Positions 8,330 to 16,487 of a DNA stretch of 19,996 bases are shown here, piece by piece. Numbering within the stretch: position 1 is the first letter of the stretch; every line of letters starts with the position of its first letter. Under the pieces are notes generated by a model. That model saw only the letters and a list, made by a program, of their open reading frames with translations. It did no database searches and was not told where the DNA came from. This DNA comes from Bog-756 sp052143895 (lineage in GTDB: Bacteria; Actinomycetota; Acidimicrobiia; Acidimicrobiales; RAAP-2): positions 1 through 19,996 of the forward strand of contig JBKQRT010000200.1 of NCBI GenBank assembly GCA_052143895.1. Reading direction: 5' to 3'. Made by a program: the position numbers and the translations under genes.

Positions 8330-8751
8330 ACGACCCCAGTCGACCATGCCTGGGACTGCGTCACCCCGGTCGGGTCGCACGACCTCGGACAACGTCCGTG
8401 CGGCCTTGCGGTAGCACCGAGTGACGGAGAGAGCGGCAGTGCTCGAGTTCGGGATCCTGGGCCACTGGGCGCCGAACTGCTGGAGGGGCTTGGTGCGCTT
8501 GTCGAATGGGCGCTATCTCCTGCCCGAATCTTCTGCCCGATCGCCGTCCGGATGCTCCCACCGGCCGACGGGGTCTCCTACTCCACGATGGCATCGGCTC
8601 GTCCAAGCCGCGTCCACGTCCGGTGGAGTCCGGGTCCCGTCCGGCCGTTCCGGCCGGGGCGTCGATCGACTCGAGTGGCCGATCCACGCGCCGGCGGTGG
8701 GGGTCCCACGCCCCCGCGGTGAGGTGGGAGCAGGTGATCTAGCGTTGGCTC
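8330..8751. other. Intergenic region upstream of the aldo/keto reductase gene
   Basis: About 420 bp lie between the divergent TetR promoter and the aldo/keto reductase start. Several frames are open but none shows a recognisable domain. A short plus-strand stretch near 8439 reads LEFGILG, reminiscent of a SARP N-terminus, but the similarity does not continue. The promoter of the reductase gene presumably lies here but was not identified. Confidence 0.45.
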
Positions 8752-9744
8752 ATGGTCCACCGCGCCGATCCCGGCCGCTACGACCGGATGACCTACCGCC
8801 GGTGCGGGGCCAGCGGCATGCAGCTCCCGATCGTGTCGCTCGGACTGTGGCAGAACTTCGGTGACGCCCGACCCCCGGCGGAGGTCGACGACATGCTGAC
8901 CCGGGCGTTCGACCTCGGGGTCACCCACTTCGATCTGGCCAACAACTACGGACCCCCCTACGGTTCGGCCGAGACCAATGTGGGTCGGGTCCTGAACGGG
9001 TCGCTGGCTGCCTATCGCGACGAGCTGGTCATCTCGACCAAGGCCGGTTACGACATGTGGCCCGGGCCCTACGGCGACGGGGGCTCGCGCAAGTACGTTC
9101 TGTCCAGCCTGGATGCCAGCCTGCGCCGAATGGGCCTCGACTACGTCGACATCCTCTACTCCCATCGGTTCGATCCGGACACACCGCTGGAGGAGACGAT
9201 GGGGGCGCTGGACTCGGCGGTCCGCCAAGGGAAGGCGCTGTACGTGGGGATCTCCTCCTACCCGCCGGACCAGACCGAAGAGGCGGCGGCGATCCTGGCG
9301 AGGCTAGGCACTCCGCTGCTCATCCACCAGCCCCCCTACTCGATGTTCAACCGCTGGATCGAGCACGGCCTGTTAGACGTCTTCGGCCGCCTGGACATCG
9401 GTTGCATCGTCTTCTCGCCCTTAGCCCAGGGTCTCCTGACTGACCGGTACCTGGGCGGCGTCCCGTCGGGCTCCCGGGCCAGTCAGCCGGGCACACTCGA
9501 CCGAGCCCAGATCAGTGACGAGGTCCTGGGCAAGGTGGGGGCGTTGGGGGAGATCGCCACCCGCCGGGGCCAGACCATCGCCCAGCTCGCCCTGGCCTGG
9601 ACGCTCCGGGACCCCCGAGTGACGTCGACGCTCGTGGGGGCCAGCAGCGTGGCCCAGCTGGAGCAGAACCTGGCCACCATCCACTCGCTCGAGCTGTCCG
9701 ACGGGGAACTGGACGAGATCGAGCGGGTGCTGCGCGCCGGTTGA
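8752..9744 (+). CDS. yghZ: Aldo/keto reductase, YghZ-like (L-glyceraldehyde 3-phosphate reductase type)
   Basis: This 330-residue NADPH-dependent aldo/keto reductase follows E. coli YghZ closely from the first residues (MVHRADPGRYDRMTYRRCG compared with MVWLANPERYGQM...), which supports ATG 8752 as the start. The AKR tetrad is complete: D61 and Y66 in HFDLANNYGPP, K97 in ISTKAGYDMWPGP, and H138 in ILYSHRFD. The cofactor-binding C-terminal part (LVGASSVAQLEQNL) is present. The usual reaction is reduction of small aldehydes such as L-glyceraldehyde 3-phosphate and methylglyoxal; its distant relation to potassium-channel beta subunits gives an alternative annotation. A G-rich GTGGGAGCAGG lies about 18 bp upstream, so the ribosome binding site is weak. 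It is monocistronic. Confidence 0.95.
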   Translation: MVHRADPGRYDRMTYRRCGASGMQLPIVSLGLWQNFGDARPPAEVDDMLTRAFDLGVTHFDLANNYGPPYGSAETNVGRVLNGSLAAYRDELVISTKAGYDMWPGPYGDGGSRKYVLSSLDASLRRMGLDYVDILYSHRFDPDTPLEETMGALDSAVRQGKALYVGISSYPPDQTEEAAAILARLGTPLLIHQPPYSMFNRWIEHGLLDVFGRLDIGCIVFSPLAQGLLTDRYLGGVPSGSRASQPGTLDRAQISDEVLGKVGALGEIATRRGQTIAQLALAWTLRDPRVTSTLVGASSVAQLEQNLATIHSLELSDGELDEIERVLRAG

Positions 9745-9967
9745 TCGGCGGCCCTCCGGTCGACACGACCGACCGTCCGAGTTCGCGATCGCGTCACGGA
9801 CGACCCGACGGGTGCCCCTCGGCGGCCGGCGAATGGCACACGCCGCCCGCGACCCGCTGTGGCGCCACGCCGCCCGGAATAGAACACTTGCACCGAGCGA
9901 GGGAAGGTCCGGTGCGACGGTGGGCACAAGGAGGAAGTCGTCGAACGTCAGCGCGGTCCCGACACCC

Positions 9968-10590
9968 ATGGTGGCCACTTTCACGGTCCTCACGGCCGGT
10001 TGCTCGCGGCGGCCGGGCCGGCGGGGGCCGCTTCCGAGCTGGTCGCTCCCGCTCCTCCCACGGGGGTGGTGGCCACACCGGGCGATGCGACAGCACTGAT
10101 CAGCTAGCGAGCGGTCACCCCTCCTGAGGGAGAGGAGATCACGAGCTACCAGCTCAAGGCGTCGGGGGGCCACGGGTGCACCACCTCTGGCGCGCTCTCC
10201 TGCACGGTGACGGGGCTCAAGAACGGCATCACCTTTTCCGTGAAGGTGCGGGCAGCCGCCTCCAAGAAGAGCGCCTATTCGGCACCGGTGACGGTGATCC
10301 CGGGTGTCCCGGCTGCCCCCACCGGCGTGTCGGCGGTACCCGGAAAGCATCGCGCAACCGTCTCGTTCACGGCCCCCTCGGACAACGGATCGACCATCAC
10401 CAGCTTCCGGGTGACCGCCAGCGACTCGAGCGATCCCGCACGGGGCGGTGAGACAGACACGGGCAGCGCCAGCCCGATCAACGTGACCGGGCTCAGCAAC
10501 AGCGACAGCTACACGTTCACCGTGTCGGCCACCAACGGCAACGGCACCGGTGCGGCCTCTGCCCCGTCGGCAGCAGTCACGCCGGGGTGA
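9968..10590 (+). pseudogene. Decayed secreted protein with two fibronectin type III domains
   Basis: Two Fn3 domains are readable in one frame: APAPPTGVVATPGDATALIS, then a TAG stop (10105-10107), then RAVTPPEGEEITSYQLKASGG to about 10308, and a second domain starting VPAAPTGVSAVPG to 10590. The stop replaces the Trp that normally ends this Fn3 strand (ISW; TGG to TAG). At the 5' end, MVATFTVLTA (ATG 9968) and LLAAAGPAGAASE would make a good signal peptide but lie in different frames, which suggests a lost base near 9998. A 6-bp-stem hairpin (10581-10598) overlaps the final stop. The intact protein would have been exported, perhaps a surface or polysaccharide-binding accessory. A shorter product starting at GTG 10207 is possible but would lack half of domain 1. 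Confidence 0.7.
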
Positions 10591-10747
10591 CACCCGGCAC
10601 GCCCACGGCGGCCACCTGCCGGAACCCGTACATCGACGGCCAGCTCACGCTCCCGGGTAGCGGGTAGGCCCCGGTCGTCGGCGTCGTGGCCGGCTCGCTC
10701 GGCACCGACAACCGGTCAGTCTCGACCAGGGGCTGCGCCGAGGGGTG

Positions 10748-11911
10748 TCACGGGTGGATGGCCGCGCACACGGCGAGGTGCTCGGTTCGGCGCAGCTGCG
10801 TGAACGTCGTGGTCGCGGGCTTGCTGTTGAGCTGCTCGTTGACCGCGACGACCACGGACTGGCTCCCGTTCGGGGTCGAGGCGGCAAACAGCGTGTAGCC
10901 GGGCAGATTGCCGGTGTGGCCGTACACCGTGCCACAGCTCGTCTCGTACCGGTAGATCCCCAACCCGGCCGAATTCTCGCCGGGACCGGGCGGGCCCGAA
11001 CTGCCCGGGACGAACTGGAACTGCTTGTCGTGTGTCTCCTGGCCGAACAGGCCACCCTGCACGTATTCCCGCATGAAGACGTTGAGCTCGCCGGGGGTGG
11101 AGACCATGCCCCCCGACGCCCAGGCGAGCTCTGGATTGATGAGCATGCTCACGTCGTCGGGTGGCTTCCCGGCCTCGACGTCGTAGCCGTGGACGTAGGG
11201 CGCCGTCAGTGAGACGGTGTCCGGCAGGGACGTCTGGACGAGTCCCAGCGGCGCCGAGACGTACTGGTCCAGAGCCGTGGCGTATGGGAGCCCCGTGACG
11301 GCCTCGACCATCAAGCCGACGACGATGTTGTCCGAGTCCGAGTAGTCGTACCGTGAACCCGGGGGGAACAGGAGCGGCTCATCCGAGACGAACCCGAGGA
11401 GCTGCTGCGGGCTCAGCGACTGCTGCGGATCCGCCTTGAACGTCTCGAGGAATGCCGGGCTCTTGATGTAGTCGGGCAACCCGCTCGTGTGCTGGAGCGC
11501 CTGCGCCACTGTGACTGGCCACCAGGCCTTCGGCAGGGTGGGCAGTCGCTGGCCGATGGTGTCGTCGAGGGACAGCTTGCCCTGGCTGACCAGTGAGAGG
11601 GCCACTGCGGCGCTGAACGCCTTGGAGACGCTGGCGATTCGTACGGTGTCGGTGGAGGTCATGGCCGCACCGGTCGTCACATCTCCGACACCGGCGGTCA
11701 CGACGTGCACCTGGTTGCCAGACTGGACGACGGTGATCGCGCCGGGCGGACCACCCGGTTCGTGCACGAGCTGCCGCAGGCTGCCCGAGAGGGCCGCGAG
11801 CGGATCACTCGAGCTGGCGGATGTCGACGAGGCCGTGCTGCAGGAGACGAGGAGGCAGCTCGAGATGCAGAGCAAGATGGCAATACGTGCAGTGCCGCCG
11901 TGCATTCGCAT
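10748..11911 (-). CDS. Serine beta-lactamase-family lipoprotein (class C/D-Ala-D-Ala carboxypeptidase-like)
   Basis: This 387-residue exported protein has a lipoprotein signal peptide with lipobox LVSC (cleavage before C24), followed by a Ser/Thr-rich linker. The serine hydrolase motifs are S94-V-S-K97 (SxxK), Y190-S-D (the YSN position, with Asp replacing Asn) and H332-T-G (HTG). These define the Pfam Beta-lactamase (PF00144) fold shared by class C enzymes, D-Ala-D-Ala carboxypeptidases and esterases. Cell-wall peptide or ester hydrolysis on the outer membrane face is likely; real beta-lactam resistance is not implied. I chose ATG 11911 because the signal peptide begins there; a GTG at 11971 would add 20 unneeded residues, and ATG 11905 is also possible. 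No strong ribosome binding site is visible. Confidence 0.92.
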   Translation of the reverse strand: MRMHGGTARIAILLCISSCLLVSCSTASSTSASSSDPLAALSGSLRQLVHEPGGPPGAITVVQSGNQVHVVTAGVGDVTTGAAMTSTDTVRIASVSKAFSAAVALSLVSQGKLSLDDTIGQRLPTLPKAWWPVTVAQALQHTSGLPDYIKSPAFLETFKADPQQSLSPQQLLGFVSDEPLLFPPGSRYDYSDSDNIVVGLMVEAVTGLPYATALDQYVSAPLGLVQTSLPDTVSLTAPYVHGYDVEAGKPPDDVSMLINPELAWASGGMVSTPGELNVFMREYVQGGLFGQETHDKQFQFVPGSSGPPGPGENSAGLGIYRYETSCGTVYGHTGNLPGYTLFAASTPNGSQSVVVAVNEQLNSKPATTTFTQLRRTEHLAVCAAIHP

Positions 11912-12083
11912 ATCGAGGCAATCTAGCAATAGGGCGAAATCACTCGGCGGTATCGATCGGCCGGGCTTCACCGGTGCCCGGTCTGCTCGAGACCAGGTGC
12001 CTCAGGACTGCCCGTTGCCCATCCGACCGTGTGCCGCCGCAGGGCCAATCCGACGAGGCCGGGAAATCCTCCCGTCACTCCCG

Positions 12084-12479
12084 TCACTCCGCCGTGACAG
12101 CGTCCGTCAGGCCATCGATGGCCGCGAGCCTCCCGGCGAGTTCGCTGTCGAGTCCGAAACGCTGAGCCAACGCGGCTGGAGCGGTGTAGCTCACCTTCGT
12201 CTCCTTGCCATCGAGCCACACCAGAACCTTGAGGGGAAGGTCCAGAGCGGCAAGCGGGGATGCGACCATGACCGGAGTGCCAGCCTCGGGGCTTCCGAAG
12301 ATGACCACCTTCGTCTCTCGAAGGGCCAGCCCATGTAGAGCGGCCTCGCCGCTGTGGTCGATGACCGCGAAGATCTTGATTCCTCGTGCCCGGATGGTCT
12401 CGAGGAGGCGATCTACGGTGGCTGAAAACGCTCGTGGGCTCAGTTTGGTGACGATGCCATTCTCCGTGCTTGTGCTCAA
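12084..12479 (-). CDS. DUF302 domain protein
   Basis: This 131-residue protein covers almost exactly one DUF302 domain. Diagnostic stretches are FAVIDHSGEAA, KVVIFGSPEAGTPVM and ALDLPLKVLVWLDG. DUF302 proteins are small alpha/beta proteins of unknown biochemical role, sometimes near redox or heavy-metal functions. I set the start at TTG 12479 because an AGGAG lies 6 bp upstream and the domain begins soon after. The reading frame continues to 12869, but that extension has no similarity and overlaps the divergent GH65 gene. No signal peptide is visible. The neighbouring beta-lactamase-like gene runs in the same direction 172 bp downstream. Confidence 0.91.
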   Translation of the reverse strand: MSTSTENGIVTKLSPRAFSATVDRLLETIRARGIKIFAVIDHSGEAALHGLALRETKVVIFGSPEAGTPVMVASPLAALDLPLKVLVWLDGKETKVSYTAPAALAQRFGLDSELAGRLAAIDGLTDAVTAE

Positions 12480-12772
12480 TTTCGTCTCCTCGCGTGTTGG
12501 TCGCGCGCGGCCACCCGCACGTTGACGGCGCCAGGTCCATCCGTTCGTGATGAGGTGAAGCCCAGCGCCCCGGCTGCTGACGACCAGGCTCGCAATCCGG
12601 ATGCTTGCGTTCAACAGCACCGAAGGCCGGTGGGTCACGCCGCCTCTCTCGAGAGAAGAGACGCTGGCACGGCTCCGTTCGGCTGGCGCCTGGTAGGGAT
12701 GCATTGGACCCGCCCATCGGTCCGTTTCCCCCCTGGTGTCGCATCGGCCATCGTCAGGTAGCGTGACCGCTG
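12480..12772. other. Divergent intergenic region, DUF302 / GH65
   Basis: This 293-bp region separates divergent genes and should contain both promoters. The one clear element is a perfect 12-bp palindrome TCTCTCGAGAGA at 12645-12656, a possible operator. No credible small ORF was found. Confidence 0.4.
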
Positions 12773-15496
12773 ATGTTTGCGACGCGGAGCGGGGCGAAAG
12801 AACGGCCACATGTACCGGCGTTGGCCATGTCCGCTCTGTTGGTGGGCTCCCTCCTTGGCGGAATTGCATTCACCGTCCAGCCCACGTATGCATCGACAGC
12901 CGACGCGGCTGTTGCCGACCCAGCCAGCGGAACCGGTTCGTACCTGCTCACCGCTGTCAACACTGGCGCGACCTATGCGCCCACATTTACCGGCAACGGC
13001 GTACTCGGCATCCGAGTGCCGGCGGCCGGTCAAGGCTATTCGGGGGGAGCCGTGCCTACACAGTCCGAGCTCGCCGGTTTCTACGCTGAGCCGGTCGGTG
13101 GCGTGCAGCAGAGGGCCAACCTGCCGACCTGGTCAACGCTCACCTACTCGGACGGTGGCCAGCCGTTCAGCTTGGCAGCCGGAGGTACGAGGCATTGGTA
13201 CCAGTCGCTCAACTTGCGGACAGGCGTCATCTCCACGCATGCCGTCTGGACTGCTCCCGACGGGCACGTGACCGGGCTGACCTACCAAGTGCTTACCGAC
13301 AGAGCCCGTCCCCAGATCGGCTTGGTGCGCCTCGAACTGACTCCTCGGTGGTCCGGTAAGGCGAGTGTCACCGACGCCATCGATGGATCCCCCGCCACCC
13401 TGAGCACCCAGATGGGGAAGGGTTGGTCGACTTCGGCCCATGCCGATTGGGTCGAGATCCAGTCCGCGGGGACGGGCATCAGCGCGGCAATCGCCAGCCG
13501 GATCGAGACAAGCGACAACGTCGAGGCAACGAGAACCGACGTCGACCGGTCGACGAACCAGAGCGTTGGCCAACAGCTGGTCTTTCCCGTCTCCGCCGGT
13601 CAGAGCTACACGTTCACCAAGTACGTCGGTGTGGAGACCTCCCAGACCACGAGCACTCCGACCGCAGGTGCCCAACAACAGGCGAAAGAGGCCGCAGCCA
13701 GCGGATTCGGCTCGCTCATGGCGGCCAACGATGCGGCGTGGGCCGCCCTGTGGTCGGGCCGGATCGATGTACTGGGCGATCGCGCGCTGGCGTCAGACGT
13801 CAACGCGAGCGAGTTCTACCTGTGGTCGAGTACTCGCGACGGCGTGGACTGGAGCATTTCGCCGGCTGGACTCTCCTCGAACGGCTACAACGGCCACATC
13901 TTCTGGGACGCGGACACGTGGATGTACCCGGCATTGCTGGCGGAACATCCTGATCTCGCAGCCGAGATGAACACCTATCGCTTCCGACGGCTCGACGCCG
14001 CAGAGGAGCACGCCACCGCCACGGGCTACCTCGGCGCCCGATATCCATGGGAGAGCGCCATCGCCGGCACAGAGCAGATCCCACCACCGGCGTCGGTGTT
14101 CACGGAAGGGCTCTATGAGCAACACATCACCGCCGATGTCGGTCTCGCTCAGTGGCAGTACTTCCTCGCCACCGGCGACAAGAACTGGCTGGCACGGCAG
14201 GGTTGGCCAGTGCTCTCGCAGGCCGCCGATTTCTGGGCCTCGCGGGTCGATCGCGATGCGGACGGCAGCTATCACATCGATGGGGTGACCGGTCCCGACG
14301 AGGAGAACCCGGACGTCAATGACGAGGCCTATACGAATGTGGCGGCCAAGACGGTGCTGGCAGATGCCGCCGAAGCTGCCCATGTGCTGGGAGTGCGCGC
14401 TCCTGCGAATTGGGCCTCCATGGCGTCAGGGATCGTGGTGCCCGAGGACGCCGAGACAGGCATCATTCCCGAGTTCTCAGGATACGACGGCGGCCTGGTC
14501 AAGCAGGCTGACGTCACGATGCTCGAGTATCCATGGGACTACCATCTTCCTGCCGGCGTTGCCGAGAACGACATCAACTACTACGCACCCCGGACAGATC
14601 CCAATGGGCCATCCATGAGCGATGCGGTCAACTCCATTGCAACCTCGGCATTGGGAACCCCGGGGTGCGCCAGTTTCGTGTACACCGAGCGCAGCGTCAA
14701 GCCGTTCATCCGTGACGTGTTCGACCAGTTCTCGGAGACCAGGTCGGGCGGTGTCCTCACCTTCATGACCGGAATCGGCGGCTTCCTTCAGGAGTTCATC
14801 TACGGCTACTCCGGAATGCGTCTGAACGCCAGGACCGTACATCTGGCCCCGGTCCTCACCAGCCAGCTGGGTGGACTGGTGCTCCACGGGCTCTCGTGGC
14901 ACGGTCGGCGGTTCACGGTGGCGATCGGCCGGAAGACGACGTCGATCTCTCTGACCAGCGGTGGGATGCTGCCGATTAGCACCGTAGCTGGCGTCCATGA
15001 GGTCGAGGCTGGTCAAACCCTCACGATTCCCACCCGTCGACCGGACTTGGCACCATCAACCGACGACGTGCGCTGCGAGAGTGCAACCGCCACGACGTCG
15101 CAACCGGGTGCCCCCGCCCTTGCCGCGGTCGACGGTAGCCCAGCGACCGACTGGCAGCCGCTGTCCGTCCCAGCGACACTCACCACGCCGGTAGCTCATG
15201 GTCCCCGGTCCGTTCGCACGGTGACCCTCCAGTGGGGTCAGCAGTGGCCGGGGCCGTCCAGTTCCGACCTGTCTCCGCCAGCAGGTCCGGTGATCACCTT
15301 GAGGGCAACGAGCTACCGTGTTGCCGTATCCGTCAACGGCCACACCTGGCAGACGGTTGCGCAGGTGGACGGGCGTACGGCGGGGACCACCGATGTGCTC
15401 AACTTCGCGCCGGTCGAGGCCCGTTACGTCTCTGTTCAGATCACCGGATCATCCAATGGGCAGCCACCGGAACTCGACGAGTTGACAGTGGGTTGA
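12773..15496 (+). CDS. Secreted GH65-family glycoside hydrolase with C-terminal discoidin (F5/8C) domain
   Basis: The product has 907 residues. The N-terminal signal peptide has a hydrophobic core MSALLVGSLLGGIAF and probable cleavage near YASTADA. A beta-sandwich N-domain (about 55-330) precedes an (alpha/alpha)6 catalytic barrel (about 345-690) with HIFWDADTWMYPALL and VTGPDEENPDVNDEAYTN. E510 in GPDE is the expected general acid. The layout matches acid trehalases and kojibiose hydrolases rather than the phosphorylases, so hydrolysis of an alpha-linked disaccharide outside the cell is likely. A short beta-domain follows, and residues 765-905 form a discoidin-like carbohydrate-binding module (ALAAVDGSPATDWQP). 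The start is ATG 12773; the ribosome binding site is poor, and ATG 12827 is possible but would shorten the signal peptide n-region. Confidence 0.9.
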   Translation: MFATRSGAKERPHVPALAMSALLVGSLLGGIAFTVQPTYASTADAAVADPASGTGSYLLTAVNTGATYAPTFTGNGVLGIRVPAAGQGYSGGAVPTQSELAGFYAEPVGGVQQRANLPTWSTLTYSDGGQPFSLAAGGTRHWYQSLNLRTGVISTHAVWTAPDGHVTGLTYQVLTDRARPQIGLVRLELTPRWSGKASVTDAIDGSPATLSTQMGKGWSTSAHADWVEIQSAGTGISAAIASRIETSDNVEATRTDVDRSTNQSVGQQLVFPVSAGQSYTFTKYVGVETSQTTSTPTAGAQQQAKEAAASGFGSLMAANDAAWAALWSGRIDVLGDRALASDVNASEFYLWSSTRDGVDWSISPAGLSSNGYNGHIFWDADTWMYPALLAEHPDLAAEMNTYRFRRLDAAEEHATATGYLGARYPWESAIAGTEQIPPPASVFTEGLYEQHITADVGLAQWQYFLATGDKNWLARQGWPVLSQAADFWASRVDRDADGSYHIDGVTGPDEENPDVNDEAYTNVAAKTVLADAAEAAHVLGVRAPANWASMASGIVVPEDAETGIIPEFSGYDGGLVKQADVTMLEYPWDYHLPAGVAENDINYYAPRTDPNGPSMSDAVNSIATSALGTPGCASFVYTERSVKPFIRDVFDQFSETRSGGVLTFMTGIGGFLQEFIYGYSGMRLNARTVHLAPVLTSQLGGLVLHGLSWHGRRFTVAIGRKTTSISLTSGGMLPISTVAGVHEVEAGQTLTIPTRRPDLAPSTDDVRCESATATTSQPGAPALAAVDGSPATDWQPLSVPATLTTPVAHGPRSVRTVTLQWGQQWPGPSSSDLSPPAGPVITLRATSYRVAVSVNGHTWQTVAQVDGRTAGTTDVLNFAPVEARYVSVQITGSSNGQPPELDELTVG

Positions 15497-15781
15497 CAGA
15501 AAGTCGGGGGGGTCGTGGGCTGAGGTTCGAATTCAGGCACGGCGGGGAGCGGATTCGAATGATCTGGCCTCATGATTCTGAGGTCCCCCCGTCGTCCTGA
15601 GCTGCCGGCCAGGGTCGTCGTCAGGAGGAACCGATGGACCTTCCGCACGAAACGAGCAGCGCCGTCGGCCGCGTGTAGGTGTGGCCTGCCTCGGAGCCCC
15701 GCTCGGGATCCGTCAGCCCGACCCGGCTCAGCTCAGGGCGTGTTCGTCGGTCAGACCTGGCTGCCCGCGGGACCTGGGTTG
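15497..15781. other. Non-coding stretch after the GH65 gene
   Basis: No gene is recognisable. Two TTCGAAT-type motifs (15524-15534 and 15551-15560) look like tRNA T-loops, but no acceptor, D or anticodon arm can be built on either strand. The transposase homology on the minus strand ends at about 15782, so this may be the eroded remainder of that element. Confidence 0.4.
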
Positions 15782-16315
15782 TTACGCCAAGGGAAGGATC
15801 GCCGAGACCGTACCGGAAGGAATTGCAGGCCGCCCAGGCCGCCGGTGCGGATAGGTCCACTTCCGTCGCACCAGATCCTGATGCCACCGAAGCAGTGTTT
15901 CAGGCTGGACGAAGGGCCGTCCCCCACGAGCCGCTGACAGAAGCCGGATCAGTCCCGCCAGCACGGCACGGTCTGATGGTTGCAGGCCTGGGCGGCGATG
16001 GCGTTGGGTCCGGTGCCGGGCCACGAGACGACGGTGCCAGCTGAGCAGTGTGGCCGGCGTCACCGAGAGTACCTGGATCCAGCGTGACCTCCGAAGCAAT
16101 CGGCTGAGCACGGCGAACAGTGCCCGGTCAGCCGGCTGGTACGGCGGACGCTTCACCTGGCGGCGCAGTACGGCCACCTCTTGGCAACAGGCCAACCGCT
16201 CGAACTCTTTCGACCCTTGGGATCGGAACACGAGGACAACCGGCTCAAGAACACGACGGGCAGTGAGGAACACGAACGACCACAGCTCCCCCCGCCCCCG
16301 TCTGCTCCGGATCAG
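15782..16315 (-). mobile_element. Truncated IS transposase/integrase fragment (N-terminal helix-turn-helix part only)
   Basis: The minus-strand frame encodes a recognisable actinobacterial IS integrase N-terminus: ELWSFVFLTARRVLEPVV, EVAVLRRQVKRPPYQPADRA and VTPATLLSWHRRLVARH. The same segment then appears again in a diverged form: LQPSDRAVLAGLIRLL, VQPETLLRWHQDLVRRKWTY and PHRRPGRP. The frame ends at TAA 15784-15782, just where LARENPRWGYRRI would be expected. The whole rve/DDE catalytic domain is missing, so it cannot transpose. The open frame runs upstream to 16624, but that part has no similarity and overlaps the signal peptide of the next plus-strand gene. No start codon is convincing. 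It looks like the fused remains of two related copies or an internal duplication. Confidence 0.75.
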
Positions 16316-16487
16316 AGAATTGTTGCCGAGATGACCCGGTTCGGAACATTCCAGGTCGGCTTCTGAATCGAGTTCTCGGACGCCACGGGCCCGCTGCCAC
16401 GCTGTGACCGGCGGCTGCGGCGACAGTAGGGTGTCTCCCATCGAGGCAGGCATCGTGGTGTCGTCAATGGGCGGAAAGAGGTGGAGG

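Noticed and set aside
8421..8864. Plus-strand frame starting near a LEFGILG motif, possible SARP relic
   Set aside because: Similarity ends after seven residues, the frame overlaps the well-supported aldo/keto reductase start, and the rest is compositionally shadow-like.
9880..9969. Minus-strand MGVGTALTFDDFLLVP, resembling the N-terminus of IMP dehydrogenase
   Set aside because: The resemblance lasts only about ten residues, the following sequence does not match IMP dehydrogenase, no ribosome binding site is seen, and the frame runs into the aldo/keto reductase gene. It is likely chance, or at most a tiny relic.
12064..12100. Short repeat CCCGTCACT and GTCAC/GTGAC stem at the DUF302 stop
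   Set aside because: A 5-bp stem is too weak to call a terminator in such GC-rich DNA.
12480..12869. Upstream extension of the DUF302 frame to 12869
   Set aside because: A TTG with AGGAG at 12479 marks the domain start; the extension has no similarity and runs under the GH65 gene start.
15521..15565. GGTTCGAATTC and GGATTCGAAT resembling tRNA T-loops
   Set aside because: The T-stems do not pair properly (no G53-C61), and no D-arm, anticodon arm or acceptor stem can be drawn on either strand.
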